Assembly: GCF_036013935.1 (NCBI RefSeq)
Contig: NZ_CP107902.1
Coordinates: 7,969,001-8,033,000 of the forward strand
DNA length: 64,000 nt
Reading direction: 5' to 3'
DNA from: Streptomyces sp. NBC_00461
GTDB taxonomy: Bacteria; Actinomycetota; Actinomycetes; Streptomycetales; Streptomycetaceae
The notes under the pieces are model-generated. The model was not told the DNA's origin and made no database searches. It was given only the letters and a program-made list of their open reading frames with translations. Position numbers and translations under genes: made by a program. Of the stretch, positions 17,687 through 29,693 are shown piece by piece (position 1 is the first letter of the stretch; the number at the start of each line of letters is the position of its first letter).

Positions 17687-19552
17687 TCAGCCGTCGATGC
17701 GGTGTGTGCTCCAGAACGAGGTCAGGTCCGTGGTCGTGGCGGCCTGGGCCGCGGCCTTGAACTCGGAGGTGGTCGAGACGCCGTACCAGTGCGAAGTCGC
17801 GTAGTCCTTCAGCAACTTGGTCATGACGGTGTCGCCGAGCACCCGCCGCAGGTCGTGCAGGGCGCACTTGCCGTAGCCGTAGACGACGGTGGAGTAGCGG
17901 GACGAGTGGGTGTCCCAGTAGGCCATGGAGTTGGTGATCTTCTCCGTGGAGGAGGCCCACGAGACGCTGTTCCAGCAGTTGCTGCCGGTCTTGCCCAGGG
18001 CCAGGTCGGTGGAGTAGTCGGTGAACGCCTCGTCGAGCCAGGGGCTGTTGTACTCGTCGTCGCCGACGATGCCGTACCACCACTGGTGACCGATCTCGTG
18101 GGTGAGCGCGGTGGTGCTCACGAGGTCGAGGACGAACCCCGGGTACTCCATGCCGCCGAACCAGTAGTTGTTGTCGATGACGGCGTCCAACTCGCCGTAG
18201 GGGTACGCGCCGAAGCGTGCCGCGTGGGCGTCGACGGCGGTCTTGGCGGTGCTGAGCATCGACTGCGCGTCGGAGGAGCTGATGTCCGAGACGGAGTAGA
18301 CGTTGATCGCGGTTCCGGCGGCAGAGGTGCCCGAGATCTTGCTGAACGGTCCGGCCGCCCAGGCGAAGTCACGGACCTTGGACGCGGTGGCGGTGGTGAC
18401 CGTGCGGCCGCTGGAGCCGGGGGTGTCGGCCGAGGTGCCGGTGGCCGGTACCAGCAGGGTGCTGGGGTGGTCGAGGGTCACCTTGAAGTCGGCGGCCAGG
18501 GAGTAGAACGACTCGCCGTTGTTCGTGTACGGGTCCAGGTGCCAGCCCGAGCCGTCCCTGACCGCGAGGACGGGCAGCGCGTTGCCGACGAAGCTGAACG
18601 CTCCGTCGTGGCCGAAGCGGTCGGCCCCGCTGGGCACGGTGATACCGAGGTCGAAGCCGATCGTGGCGGACTGTCCCTGGGCCAGGGGCGCCGGCAGGGT
18701 GATCTGCAGGGCCGTGCACGCGACCGACGGCGAACCCGCCGTGCCGCCGCTGACGTTGGTGACCGTGATCGGCATCGACGAGCAGCTGCCGTGGTAGTTG
18801 TCCCAGAGCCTCAGGTACACCTCGCTGAGCGCGGTGGCGGAGGCGTTGGTGAAGGTCGCGCTCTCATGGCCGGTCCAGACGGTACCGCTGGTGTTGCTGG
18901 TGAGACTGACGGTGTACGAGGGAGCGGCCGGTGTGCGCGTGGAGTCCGCCGGCGGGGTGGTGCCGCCGGAGGTGTCGAGGGCGATGTCGTCGAGGACGAA
19001 GCTCGTCCTGAGGCTGGAGTCCTCGGTGCCGGTGAAGGCGAGGCTGACGGTCTGGCCCGCGAACGCCGACACGTCGAGCGACTTGCGCACGTACCCGGTG
19101 TTCTTGTCGAGGTTCGAGTACGTCGCCAGGGTCGTACCGCCGACCTTCGCCGTCAGCTTGTCGTAGGCGACGGACGAGGTCGTCTCGGCGGTGTCGGTGT
19201 GGAGCCAGAAGGACAGGGTGGCGGTGCCGCACCCGGCCGGGATCGTGACGCTCTGCGAGAGGGTGTCGGTGTGTGTGCTGCCCACCCCGTCCAGCCAGGC
19301 GTAGGCGGTGCCGCCGTGGGCGGTCTGGCCGGAGCGGCTGGTGATGACGCTCGTCGACGACTGGGTCCACGGCGAAGTGCCGCTCTCGAAGCCGCCGTTG
19401 GTGACCACCTGACTCGGGGTGCAGGCAGCGTCGGCCGACTGGGCGGAGGACGGCGCCGCGGCCGCCGGGGTGACGGGGATGAGGGACAGGGCGGCCAGCG
19501 CGGCGACGGCGAGTGCGCGCGTGGCGATGGTTCTGTGGGGGGTCGATCTCAC
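17687..19552 (-). CDS. Secreted M1-family metallopeptidase
   Basis: A 621-aa exported zinc aminopeptidase-like enzyme. GTG 19552 is chosen because AAAGGAG lies 6 bp upstream and it starts a clean Sec signal (RTIATRALAVAALAALSLIPVTPAAA). A jelly-roll, carbohydrate-binding-like domain (about residues 45-195) is followed by a Thr/Pro linker and the M1 N-terminal beta domain. The catalytic domain has GGMEYPG in place of GAMEN and the zinc motif HEIGH (485-489) with the third ligand E508 in WLDEAF, which is canonical HExxH-X18-E spacing. Substrate is unknown. The extra N-terminal module suggests binding to a polymer or the cell surface. Confidence 0.9.
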   Translation of the reverse strand: MRSTPHRTIATRALAVAALAALSLIPVTPAAAAPSSAQSADAACTPSQVVTNGGFESGTSPWTQSSTSVITSRSGQTAHGGTAYAWLDGVGSTHTDTLSQSVTIPAGCGTATLSFWLHTDTAETTSSVAYDKLTAKVGGTTLATYSNLDKNTGYVRKSLDVSAFAGQTVSLAFTGTEDSSLRTSFVLDDIALDTSGGTTPPADSTRTPAAPSYTVSLTSNTSGTVWTGHESATFTNASATALSEVYLRLWDNYHGSCSSMPITVTNVSGGTAGSPSVACTALQITLPAPLAQGQSATIGFDLGITVPSGADRFGHDGAFSFVGNALPVLAVRDGSGWHLDPYTNNGESFYSLAADFKVTLDHPSTLLVPATGTSADTPGSSGRTVTTATASKVRDFAWAAGPFSKISGTSAAGTAINVYSVSDISSSDAQSMLSTAKTAVDAHAARFGAYPYGELDAVIDNNYWFGGMEYPGFVLDLVSTTALTHEIGHQWWYGIVGDDEYNSPWLDEAFTDYSTDLALGKTGSNCWNSVSWASSTEKITNSMAYWDTHSSRYSTVVYGYGKCALHDLRRVLGDTVMTKLLKDYATSHWYGVSTTSEFKAAAQAATTTDLTSFWSTHRIDG

Positions 19553-23838
<4,286 letters not shown>

Positions 23839-23843
23839 CCGGG

Positions 23844-24797
23844 TCAGTGGCCCCCGCCGGGCACGGGTGCCTGCTCCCCCTGGGCGATCTCGATGCCCGT
23901 GTGCAGGTCGGTGGCCGCGTCCAGGGTTGCCGTCGCCGACAGGGCCACGCAGCACAGGAGCAGGCAGGTCAGAGCCCGGGGGAGCAGACGGGAGCGGGGT
24001 GCGGGCGCGCTCAGGAGGGCGGTGACGCGGCGGGGGACCGGGCCCGCCGTGGCCGTCAGCGACAGGCGGGGGCGGGGAGCGGAGCCCGCCTCATGGGCCG
24101 CGAGGGCGGCGCGGCCGACGGCGCGGGCGGTGAGCGCGCGGTCGCCCGTCGCGCGCGCGGCGGACTCGTCGGCGCAGCGCTCCAGGGCGTACGACACCGG
24201 GGCGCGCAGGCCGCGCAGGGCGGGGTGCAGCGCCGCGGCGAGTTCGGCGGCCGCGAGGAAGAGGTGGTGGCGGCCGGTGAGGTGGGCCCGTTCGTGGGCG
24301 AACAGCACCTCGCGTTCCTGTGCGCCGAGGGCGCGCAGCATTCCGGTGGTCACCACGACGCGGCCCGGCCGCCCGGGCAGGGCGTACGCGTCGGGCCGGT
24401 CGTCCTGCCGCACGCAGAGGTCGCCGGCGCTCGCCTTCCCCCGCAACTGCCGCTGGGCGGCGCGCAGTTCGAGCAGATGACGACGGGTCCGGCCGAGCGC
24501 CAGGGCACCGAGGCCCGCCAGTGCGACGGCGGCCAGGACCGCGGCCGGCACGGTGGCGGGCGAGCCGTCGCCCAGCAACCGCGGGGAGAGGTGGCCGATC
24601 CGGGCGACGAACGGCAGATGCAGGGCGCCGGCGAGAGCGAGCAGCGCCAGCGAAGCCGTACCGGCCAGGGCGAGGATCAGCGCGAGAGCGGTCAGCGCCC
24701 AGGCCGCCGATCGCGGCGACAGCTGCCCGGCACCACGCCGGGCGACGGGCACGGCGAGGAACGGCATCAGCAGCGGGAGCCACACGGCGTAGATCAC
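23844..24797 (-). CDS. M56-family membrane metallopeptidase (BlaR1/MecR1-like)
   Basis: A 317-aa integral-membrane peptidase. Several hydrophobic segments (WLPLLMPFLAVPV, ALTALALILALAGTASLALLAL, AVLAAVALAGLGALAL, and one near the C-terminus) surround a cytosolic gluzincin domain with HERAH (in VLFAHERAHLTGRHH) and a downstream ALERCADE. It lacks the C-terminal penicillin sensor of true BlaR1. GTG 24797 overlaps the BlaI-like stop by 4 bp (GTGA), the classic BlaI-M56 coupled pair. In this family the peptidase relieves repression by cleaving or displacing the BlaI partner. The stop lies 5 bp from the convergent GH2 stop. Confidence 0.88.
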   Translation of the reverse strand: MIYAVWLPLLMPFLAVPVARRGAGQLSPRSAAWALTALALILALAGTASLALLALAGALHLPFVARIGHLSPRLLGDGSPATVPAAVLAAVALAGLGALALGRTRRHLLELRAAQRQLRGKASAGDLCVRQDDRPDAYALPGRPGRVVVTTGMLRALGAQEREVLFAHERAHLTGRHHLFLAAAELAAALHPALRGLRAPVSYALERCADESAARATGDRALTARAVGRAALAAHEAGSAPRPRLSLTATAGPVPRRVTALLSAPAPRSRLLPRALTCLLLCCVALSATATLDAATDLHTGIEIAQGEQAPVPGGGH

Positions 24798-25207
24798 GGC
24801 GCCCCTTCCGCCGTCCCCGGGCCGCCCTCCAGGAGGGACCGCAGGAGCTTTTCGTCCGCTGGGCTCAGGTCGGAGACGAAACGGGCGAGAACGGTGGTGC
24901 GGTCCTCGTCCTTGTCGAGTTCGGCATGCATACGGCGGGCGGTCAGGCCGGGGGAGTCCTGGGCCGGGGCGTAGGCGTAGCCACGGCCCGAGCGCGCGCG
25001 GGTGACCGCTCCCTTGGCGTGCAGGCGCGTGAGGATCGTGGTGACGGTGGTACGGGCGAGATCGCCGCCGAGTTCCCGCTGGACCGCGCCCGGCGTGAGC
25101 GATCCGCCGGCGGCCCACAGCGCGGCCAGCACGCTCGCCTCCAGCTCACCGGCCGGCCGACGGTCCGCCCGCCCTCCGCCCGGCTCGTCATTCTGCACCT
25201 CGGGCAT
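24794..25207 (-). CDS. BlaI/MecI/CopY-family winged-helix repressor
   Basis: A 137-aa regulator with the family's winged helix (ELEASVLAALWAAGGSLTPGAVQRELGG...TTVTTILTRLHAKGAVTRARSGRGYAYAP) and a C-terminal dimerization helix ending in LSPADEKLLRSLLE. ATG 25207 follows GAGGAG. The frame stays open upstream to 25405 through a heptanucleotide repeat, so a longer N-terminus cannot be excluded but is unlikely. It pairs with the M56 gene downstream. No beta-lactamase or penicillin-binding protein is adjacent, so its targets are elsewhere or autoregulatory. Confidence 0.9.
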   Translation of the reverse strand: MPEVQNDEPGGGRADRRPAGELEASVLAALWAAGGSLTPGAVQRELGGDLARTTVTTILTRLHAKGAVTRARSGRGYAYAPAQDSPGLTARRMHAELDKDEDRTTVLARFVSDLSPADEKLLRSLLEGGPGTAEGAP

Positions 25208-25229
25208 GGACCGCTCCTCGGCTCTTCTT

Positions 25230-25257
25230 CGCCATTCGCCATTCGCCATTCGCCATT
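25230..25257 (-). repeat. Four perfect tandem copies of a 7-bp unit (CGCCATT / AATGGCG)
   Basis: Uninterrupted heptanucleotide array 23 bp upstream of the BlaI-like start codon, in its 5' leader. Seven bp is not a multiple of three, so copy-number change would alter any reading frame crossing it, or the promoter-to-start distance. Confidence 0.85.
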
Positions 25258-25290
25258 CGGCTGTCGTCCGGCAGCGGCGCGGCAGCCTGT

Positions 25291-25304
25291 CTACGTGACT
25301 GTAG
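25291..25304. promoter_or_regulatory. Possible BlaI-type operator between divergent blaI-like genes
   Basis: CTACGTGACTGTAG has CTAC/GTAG inverted arms separated by 6 bp. BlaI/MecI proteins bind related TACT-ACA/TGT-AGTA dyads. It sits mid-way in the 187-bp region shared by the two divergent BlaI-like genes. This is a weak motif match only. Confidence 0.4.
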
Positions 25305-25394
25305 TCGCCCGGCGAGGGTCCGTGACGGTCGGCGGCCCCGGGGACGGGTGCCACGTGGTGACCGCCGAACCCCACGCACCGTAAGGTAGTGGCC

Positions 25395-25778
25395 ATGGCA
25401 GGCACGACCCCTCACGGCAGGGCGACGCGACGCCTTTCCGGTGAGCTGGAGAGCGAGATCCTCACCACCCTGTGGGCGACGGAGCTGCCCCTCACACCTG
25501 CCGAGGTCCAGGCCGGCCTCGGCGGCGGTCTCGCCTACAACACCGTGCACACGATCCTGCGTCGCCTGCACGACAAGGGTCTCGTCCTGCGGGACGCCGA
25601 CGGCCGGCGCGGCGCCTACCGACCCGCGAAGAACGCGGCCCAGCTGACCGCCGAGGCCATGCACAAGGCGCTGGACCGCGGCCCCGACCCGATCGCCGCG
25701 CTCCGGCATTTCGTGACGGGCCTGAGCCCCGCACAGGAGGCCGCGCTGCGGGAGCTCCTCGGCGAGAGCGGTGCGTGA
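25395..25778 (+). CDS. Second BlaI-like winged-helix regulator
   Basis: A 127-aa paralogue of the divergent BlaI-like protein, with the same winged-helix plan (LSGELESEILTTLWATELPLTPAEVQAGLGGG...NTVHTILRRLHDKGLVLRDADGRRGAYRP) and the family's dimerization tail (GLSPAQEAALRELLGE). ATG 25395 has GTAAGG 8 bp upstream; GTG 25389 overlaps that ribosome site and is less likely. No M56 partner follows it. The next gene is an unrelated small membrane protein 105 bp away. Confidence 0.88.
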   Translation: MAGTTPHGRATRRLSGELESEILTTLWATELPLTPAEVQAGLGGGLAYNTVHTILRRLHDKGLVLRDADGRRGAYRPAKNAAQLTAEAMHKALDRGPDPIAALRHFVTGLSPAQEAALRELLGESGA

Positions 25779-25883
25779 GCCGGCGACCCTCACCCGGTCG
25801 ACGCACTCGGGATGGCGCCCCACCCACGCTGCTTGAAGGCTCGGACTCAGCCGACAGCGGCGCCGCCGAAGGGACCACCGCCC

Positions 25884-26366
25884 ATGAGCCAGCACGCAGC
25901 CCAGCCGTCCGGAGACCCGCACGGCGAGATCGGCCGAGCCTGGACCGCGGCCCCCCAGCGCCCTCCTGGGGACCAGGGCCACAGCTGGATGACCGGCGGT
26001 GCCGTGTTCGCCGGTGTGCTGATGCTGTGCGGCGGCGTCCTCGCCGTCCTCCAGGGCATCGCGGCGATCGCCGGCGACGACGTCTACGGCCGCATCGGCG
26101 ACTACGTGTACGAGCTCGACCTCACCGGCTGGGGCTGGATCCACGTCATCGTGGGCGCCCTGGTGGCGGTCACCGGCTTGGGCGTGCTCAAGGGCATGGC
26201 CTGGGCCCGCTTCGCCGGCATCCTCCTCGCCTCGCTCAGCCTGATCTCCCAGTTCCTGTTCCTTCCGTACGCCCCGCTCTGGTCCGTCGTCATGATGGCG
26301 ATCGACGTGTTCGTGATCTGGTCACTGGCCGCACAGCAGGAGGCGGCGGGGCGGGGGGCGGCATGA
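25884..26366 (+). CDS. Small four-helix membrane protein (DUF7144-like)
   Basis: A 160-aa protein with a polar N-terminus of about 32 residues and four hydrophobic segments (GGAVFAGVLMLCGGVLAVLQGI, WGWIHVIVGALVAVTGLGVL, FAGILLASLSLISQFLFLPY, SVVMMAIDVFVIWSLAA). This matches a family of small actinobacterial membrane proteins of unknown function that I know as DUF7144. It was probably once annotated simply as an integral membrane protein. Nothing in the sequence or context indicates its role. Confidence 0.75.
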   Translation: MSQHAAQPSGDPHGEIGRAWTAAPQRPPGDQGHSWMTGGAVFAGVLMLCGGVLAVLQGIAAIAGDDVYGRIGDYVYELDLTGWGWIHVIVGALVAVTGLGVLKGMAWARFAGILLASLSLISQFLFLPYAPLWSVVMMAIDVFVIWSLAAQQEAAGRGAA

Positions 26367-26484
26367 GTCCCGGGCGCCGACCCGTGACGAGGTGAGGCCG
26401 AGTGATCCGGACCGGTCCAGTACACGCGAGGTTGATGTCGGATTCTCGCCAGCCCCCACTCGCCCCATCGCCGATGCTGGACAC

Positions 26485-27969
26485 ATGCAGAACGGGATGC
26501 ACACCGACCGAGAGCGCTGTGTACGCGCCGTCCAGTCCAAGGACGCCCGCTTCGACGGGTGGTTCTTCACGGCGGTCCTGACGACCCGCATCTACTGCCG
26601 GCCCAGTTGCCCTGTCGTACCCCCCAAGCAAGAGAACATGACCTTCTACCCGAGCGCGGCCGCCTGTCAGCAGGCCGGCTTCCGGGCCTGCAAGCGATGC
26701 CGCCCCGACACCAGCCCGGGCTCCCCGGAATGGAACCAGCGCGCCGACCTCGTGGCCCGGGCGATGCGCCTGATCGCCGACGGCGTCGTGGACCGCGACG
26801 GCGTACCCGGCCTCGCCACCCGCCTCGGCTACAGCACCCGGCAGATCGAACGCCAGCTCCTCGCCGAACTCGGCGCCGGCCCCCTGGCGCTGGCCCGCGC
26901 CCAACGCGCCCAGACAGCCCGCCTGTTGATCGAGACGACCACCCTGCCCATGGCGGAGATCGCCTTCGCGGCCGGCTTCTCCTCGATCCGCACCTTCAAC
27001 GACACCGTGCGCGAGGTCTTCGCCCTGGCCCCGAGCGAACTGCGGGCCCGGCTGCCGAAGAAGAAGACACAGGCCGCCACCCCGGGCGCGCTCACCCTCC
27101 GCCTGCCCTTCCGCACCCCGCTCAACCCCGACAACCTCTTCGGCCACCTCGCGGCGACCGCCGTACCCGGCGTGGAGGAGTGGCGGGACGGCGCCTACCG
27201 CCGCACCCTCCGCCTGCCCTACGGCCACGGCATCGCGACCCTGGCCCCCAAGCCCGACCACATCGCCTGCCGGCTCGTCCTCAGCGACCTGCGCGACCTG
27301 CCCGTCGCCATCAGCCGCTGCCGCCGCATGCTCGACCTGGACGCCGACCCGGTCGCCATCGACGACCAGCTCCGCACGGATCCGCTGCTCGCCCCGCTGG
27401 TGGACAAGGCGCCTGGCCGACGCGTACCGCGCACGGTCGACGAGGCGGAGTTCGCCGTACGTGCCGTGCTCGGCCAGCAGGTCTCCACGGCGGCCGCCCG
27501 AACGCACGCGTCCCGTCTGGTCACGACGTACGGCGACCCCCTGGACGACCCGGGCGGCGGCCTCACCCACCTCTTCCCCACCCCCGAGGCACTCGCCGCA
27601 CTCGACCCCGATTCCCTGGCGATGCCCCGCACCCGCCGCACCACGTTCACCACCCTCGTACGCCAACTCGCCGACAGAACACTCCACTTGGGCCCGGAGA
27701 GCGACTGGTCCGAAACCCGCACCCGACTCCTCGCCCTGCCCGGCTTCGGCCCCTGGACCGTCGACGTCATCGCCATGCGCGCCCTCGGCGACCCCGACGC
27801 CTTCCTGCCGACAGACCTCGGAATCCGCCGCGCGGCACAGGAGTTGGGCCTCCCGTCCACTCCGGCGGCCCTCACCGCCCGCGCGGCGGCCTGGCGCCCC
27901 TGGCGGGCGTACGCGGTCCAGTACCTGTGGGCGACCGACAGCCACCCGATCAACTTCCTCCCGGTATAA
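26485..27969 (+). CDS. Ada-AlkA fusion: alkylation-response regulator and 3-methyladenine glycosylase
   Basis: A 494-aa multidomain DNA-repair protein. The N-terminal Ada zinc domain has the four Cys of CX3C...CX2C (YCRPSCP and ACKRC). One of them accepts methyl groups from methylphosphotriesters and switches the protein into an activator. An AraC-type helix-turn-helix follows (about residues 90-185), then an AlkA glycosylase domain (about 200-490) with the HhH hairpin LPGFGPWTVDVIAMRALG and catalytic Asp in LPTDLGIRRA. It lacks the O6-methylguanine domain of E. coli Ada, which is supplied by the next gene 19 bp downstream. ATG 26497 (MHTDRERC) is an alternative start. Confidence 0.93.
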   Translation: MQNGMHTDRERCVRAVQSKDARFDGWFFTAVLTTRIYCRPSCPVVPPKQENMTFYPSAAACQQAGFRACKRCRPDTSPGSPEWNQRADLVARAMRLIADGVVDRDGVPGLATRLGYSTRQIERQLLAELGAGPLALARAQRAQTARLLIETTTLPMAEIAFAAGFSSIRTFNDTVREVFALAPSELRARLPKKKTQAATPGALTLRLPFRTPLNPDNLFGHLAATAVPGVEEWRDGAYRRTLRLPYGHGIATLAPKPDHIACRLVLSDLRDLPVAISRCRRMLDLDADPVAIDDQLRTDPLLAPLVDKAPGRRVPRTVDEAEFAVRAVLGQQVSTAAARTHASRLVTTYGDPLDDPGGGLTHLFPTPEALAALDPDSLAMPRTRRTTFTTLVRQLADRTLHLGPESDWSETRTRLLALPGFGPWTVDVIAMRALGDPDAFLPTDLGIRRAAQELGLPSTPAALTARAAAWRPWRAYAVQYLWATDSHPINFLPV

Positions 27970-27988
27970 GGACGTAGGGACCTTCACC

Positions 27989-28486
27989 ATGAGCACCGGC
28001 CCCACCAAGCAGCACACCGTGATCGACAGCCCGTACGGCCCCCTCACCCTCGTGGCGGACGACGGTGTCCTGAGCGGCCTCTACATGACCGGACAACGCC
28101 ACCGCCCACCGCAGGAGACGTTCGGCGCACACGACGACACGCTCTTCGGCGAGATCGAGGAGCAACTGCAGGCCTATTTCGCAGGCGAGTTGAAGACCTT
28201 CACGCTGAAGCTCCGCCTGAACGGAACGCCGTTCCAGCGCACGGTCTGGGCCCAGCTCCAGCGCATCCCCTACGGCGAGACCCGCTCCTACGGCGAACTC
28301 GCCGAAGCCCTTGGCAATCCGTCCGCCTCCCGTGCCGTCGGCCTCGCCAACGGCAAGAACCCGATCGGCATCATCGTCCCCTGCCACCGCGTCGTCGGCG
28401 CCAACGGCAGCCTCACGGGCTACGGCGGCGGCCTGGACCGCAAGCAGCGCCTGCTGGACTTCGAGAGCGGAACGGCCCTGTTCTAG
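27989..28486 (+). CDS. ogt: Methylated-DNA--protein-cysteine methyltransferase
   Basis: A 165-aa suicide repair protein that transfers alkyl groups from O6-alkylguanine to its own cysteine. The active-site motif IVPCHRVV contains Cys132, and the helix-turn-helix segment RIPYGETRSYGELAEALGNPSASRAVG is intact. It lies 19 bp behind the Ada-AlkA fusion and is surely co-expressed. Together they form the full adaptive response to alkylation. Its TAG stop overlaps the end of a sirtuin relic on the opposite strand. Confidence 0.95.
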   Translation: MSTGPTKQHTVIDSPYGPLTLVADDGVLSGLYMTGQRHRPPQETFGAHDDTLFGEIEEQLQAYFAGELKTFTLKLRLNGTPFQRTVWAQLQRIPYGETRSYGELAEALGNPSASRAVGLANGKNPIGIIVPCHRVVGANGSLTGYGGGLDRKQRLLDFESGTALF

Positions 28487-28572
28487 CTGCTGAGCGTGCT
28501 CAGCAGTGCGGGCAGCGTGGTGCCGATGGGCTCGCGTATGACTTCGTCGGCCTGTTCGTCGTACGGCGTCGG
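28483..28572 (-). pseudogene. Sirtuin 3'-end relic (about 29 codons)
   Basis: The minus strand reads SPTPYDEQADEVIREPIGT and ends in a stop, matching the C-terminus of the intact sirtuin at 32546-33280 (EPTPYDEQAEEVVREPIGT). Over the 72 bp at 28501-28572 I count 9 mismatches against the intact gene, about 87% identity. Similarity stops abruptly after 28572. There is no start codon and nothing else of the gene. Confidence 0.85.
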
Positions 28573-28724
28573 ACTGCCGGCTCATCGGCAGTGGCGGTCC
28601 GATCCGACCAGTGGCCATGGCCCGTATGGCGCACCGCGGTCTTCCTCCCGAGTGACCCCGGTGGCGCGAGTCCCCGGATCGCTGGTCTCTGTACCAAGGA
28701 GGACCAGGCGGAAAGCGGGAGACC

Positions 28725-29357
28725 ATGGAGCCAAAGCACGAGCACCTCGCGACACCCTGGGCCGCCGGGGTGGCCGGGGTGGTGTTCGCGATCCTGATGG
28801 CCGCGGCGATCGTCCTGATGCGCATCGCACTGCCCAGCGGCGGCGGCGACGCAGCCGTCGACGCCGGACAGCGCAGCGCCGTGCGGACGGCGCTGGCGCT
28901 GCTCCCGTTCGCCGGGATCGCCTTCCTCTGGTTCATGGGCGCCCTGCGCGAGCAGGCCGGCGAGGGCGAGGACCGGTTCTTCGCCACCGTGTTCCTGGGC
29001 AGCGGCCTGGTCTTCGTCGCCACCCTGTTCGGCGCTGCCGCGGCGGCCGGAACCGTGCTCGCCGAGAGTCAGCAGCACCCTCCGTTCGGCCGGCACTTCG
29101 CCTACGCCCTGCTGACCACGTACGCGATGCGGATGGCGGCGGTGTTCATCATCACGACTTCGACCATCGGCCGCCGACGCGGTGCCCTCCCGCGCCCGCT
29201 CATCGCGCTCGGCTATCTGGCCGGCCTCACGCTGCTCATGGTGGGAGCGAGTGTGCCCTGGTCCGAACTGGTCTTCCCGGCCTGGGCGTTGCTCCTCAGC
29301 CTGAACATCCTGTGGGGCCGGCGTCCCGCCCGGCCACGGCCCGCCACATCGACGTGA
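28725..29357 (+). CDS. Six-helix integral membrane protein of unknown function
   Basis: A 210-aa protein with six hydrophobic segments (AAGVAGVVFAILMAAAIVLM, TALALLPFAGIAFLWFMGAL, FFATVFLGSGLVFVATLFGA, FAYALLTTYAMRMAAVFIIT, LIALGYLAGLTLLMVGA, LVFPAWALLLSLNILWG) and short polar loops. I do not recognise a named family. ATG 28725 follows AAGCGGGAG. It sits 108 bp upstream of the ferredoxin and may be part of the same inserted block as the P450 system. A role in membrane association of that system is speculation. Confidence 0.8.
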   Translation: MEPKHEHLATPWAAGVAGVVFAILMAAAIVLMRIALPSGGGDAAVDAGQRSAVRTALALLPFAGIAFLWFMGALREQAGEGEDRFFATVFLGSGLVFVATLFGAAAAAGTVLAESQQHPPFGRHFAYALLTTYAMRMAAVFIITTSTIGRRRGALPRPLIALGYLAGLTLLMVGASVPWSELVFPAWALLLSLNILWGRRPARPRPATST

Positions 29358-29465
29358 GCCGACCGCACCGCTCACCCGAACGGTCTGCTTCTCGTCGCCG
29401 CATCCCGTCCGGCCACCGAGGGTGATCGCAGGGGGCCGACCGGGCCGTTGGAGAGGACCGATCCC

Positions 29466-29693
29466 GTGGTGAGGATTGCCGTCGACCTGAACCGCTGTCA
29501 GGGGTATGCGCAGTGCGCGTTCCTCGCGCCCGAGATCTTCGCCATGCACGGCGAGGAGGCGCTGCTGTACGACCCGGACGCCGACGAGGCACAGCGCGCG
29601 AAGCTGGCCCAGGCCGTCGCGGCCTGCCCGGTCCAGGCCATCCTCGTCGATGCCGTGGACGTACCGGCCGAGGCGGTGTCCGGTGCTCGGTGA
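29466..29693 (+). CDS. P450-type ferredoxin
   Basis: A 75-aa small ferredoxin of the cytochrome P450 redox-partner class. Cysteines are C11 and C17 (CQGYAQC) and C54 (ACPVQAI). The position where a [4Fe-4S] protein would have a fourth cysteine is Tyr14, so a [3Fe-4S] cluster or a [4Fe-4S] with an unusual ligand is expected. GTG 29466 is chosen because GAGAGGA lies 8 bp upstream; a TTG further upstream lacks a site. The reductase gene overlaps its 3' end. Confidence 0.85.
   Translation: MVRIAVDLNRCQGYAQCAFLAPEIFAMHGEEALLYDPDADEAQRAKLAQAVAACPVQAILVDAVDVPAEAVSGAR

Noticed and set aside
25230..25257. A CRISPR-like array
   Set aside because: The 7-bp unit has no spacers and no cas genes are near. 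It is a microsatellite.
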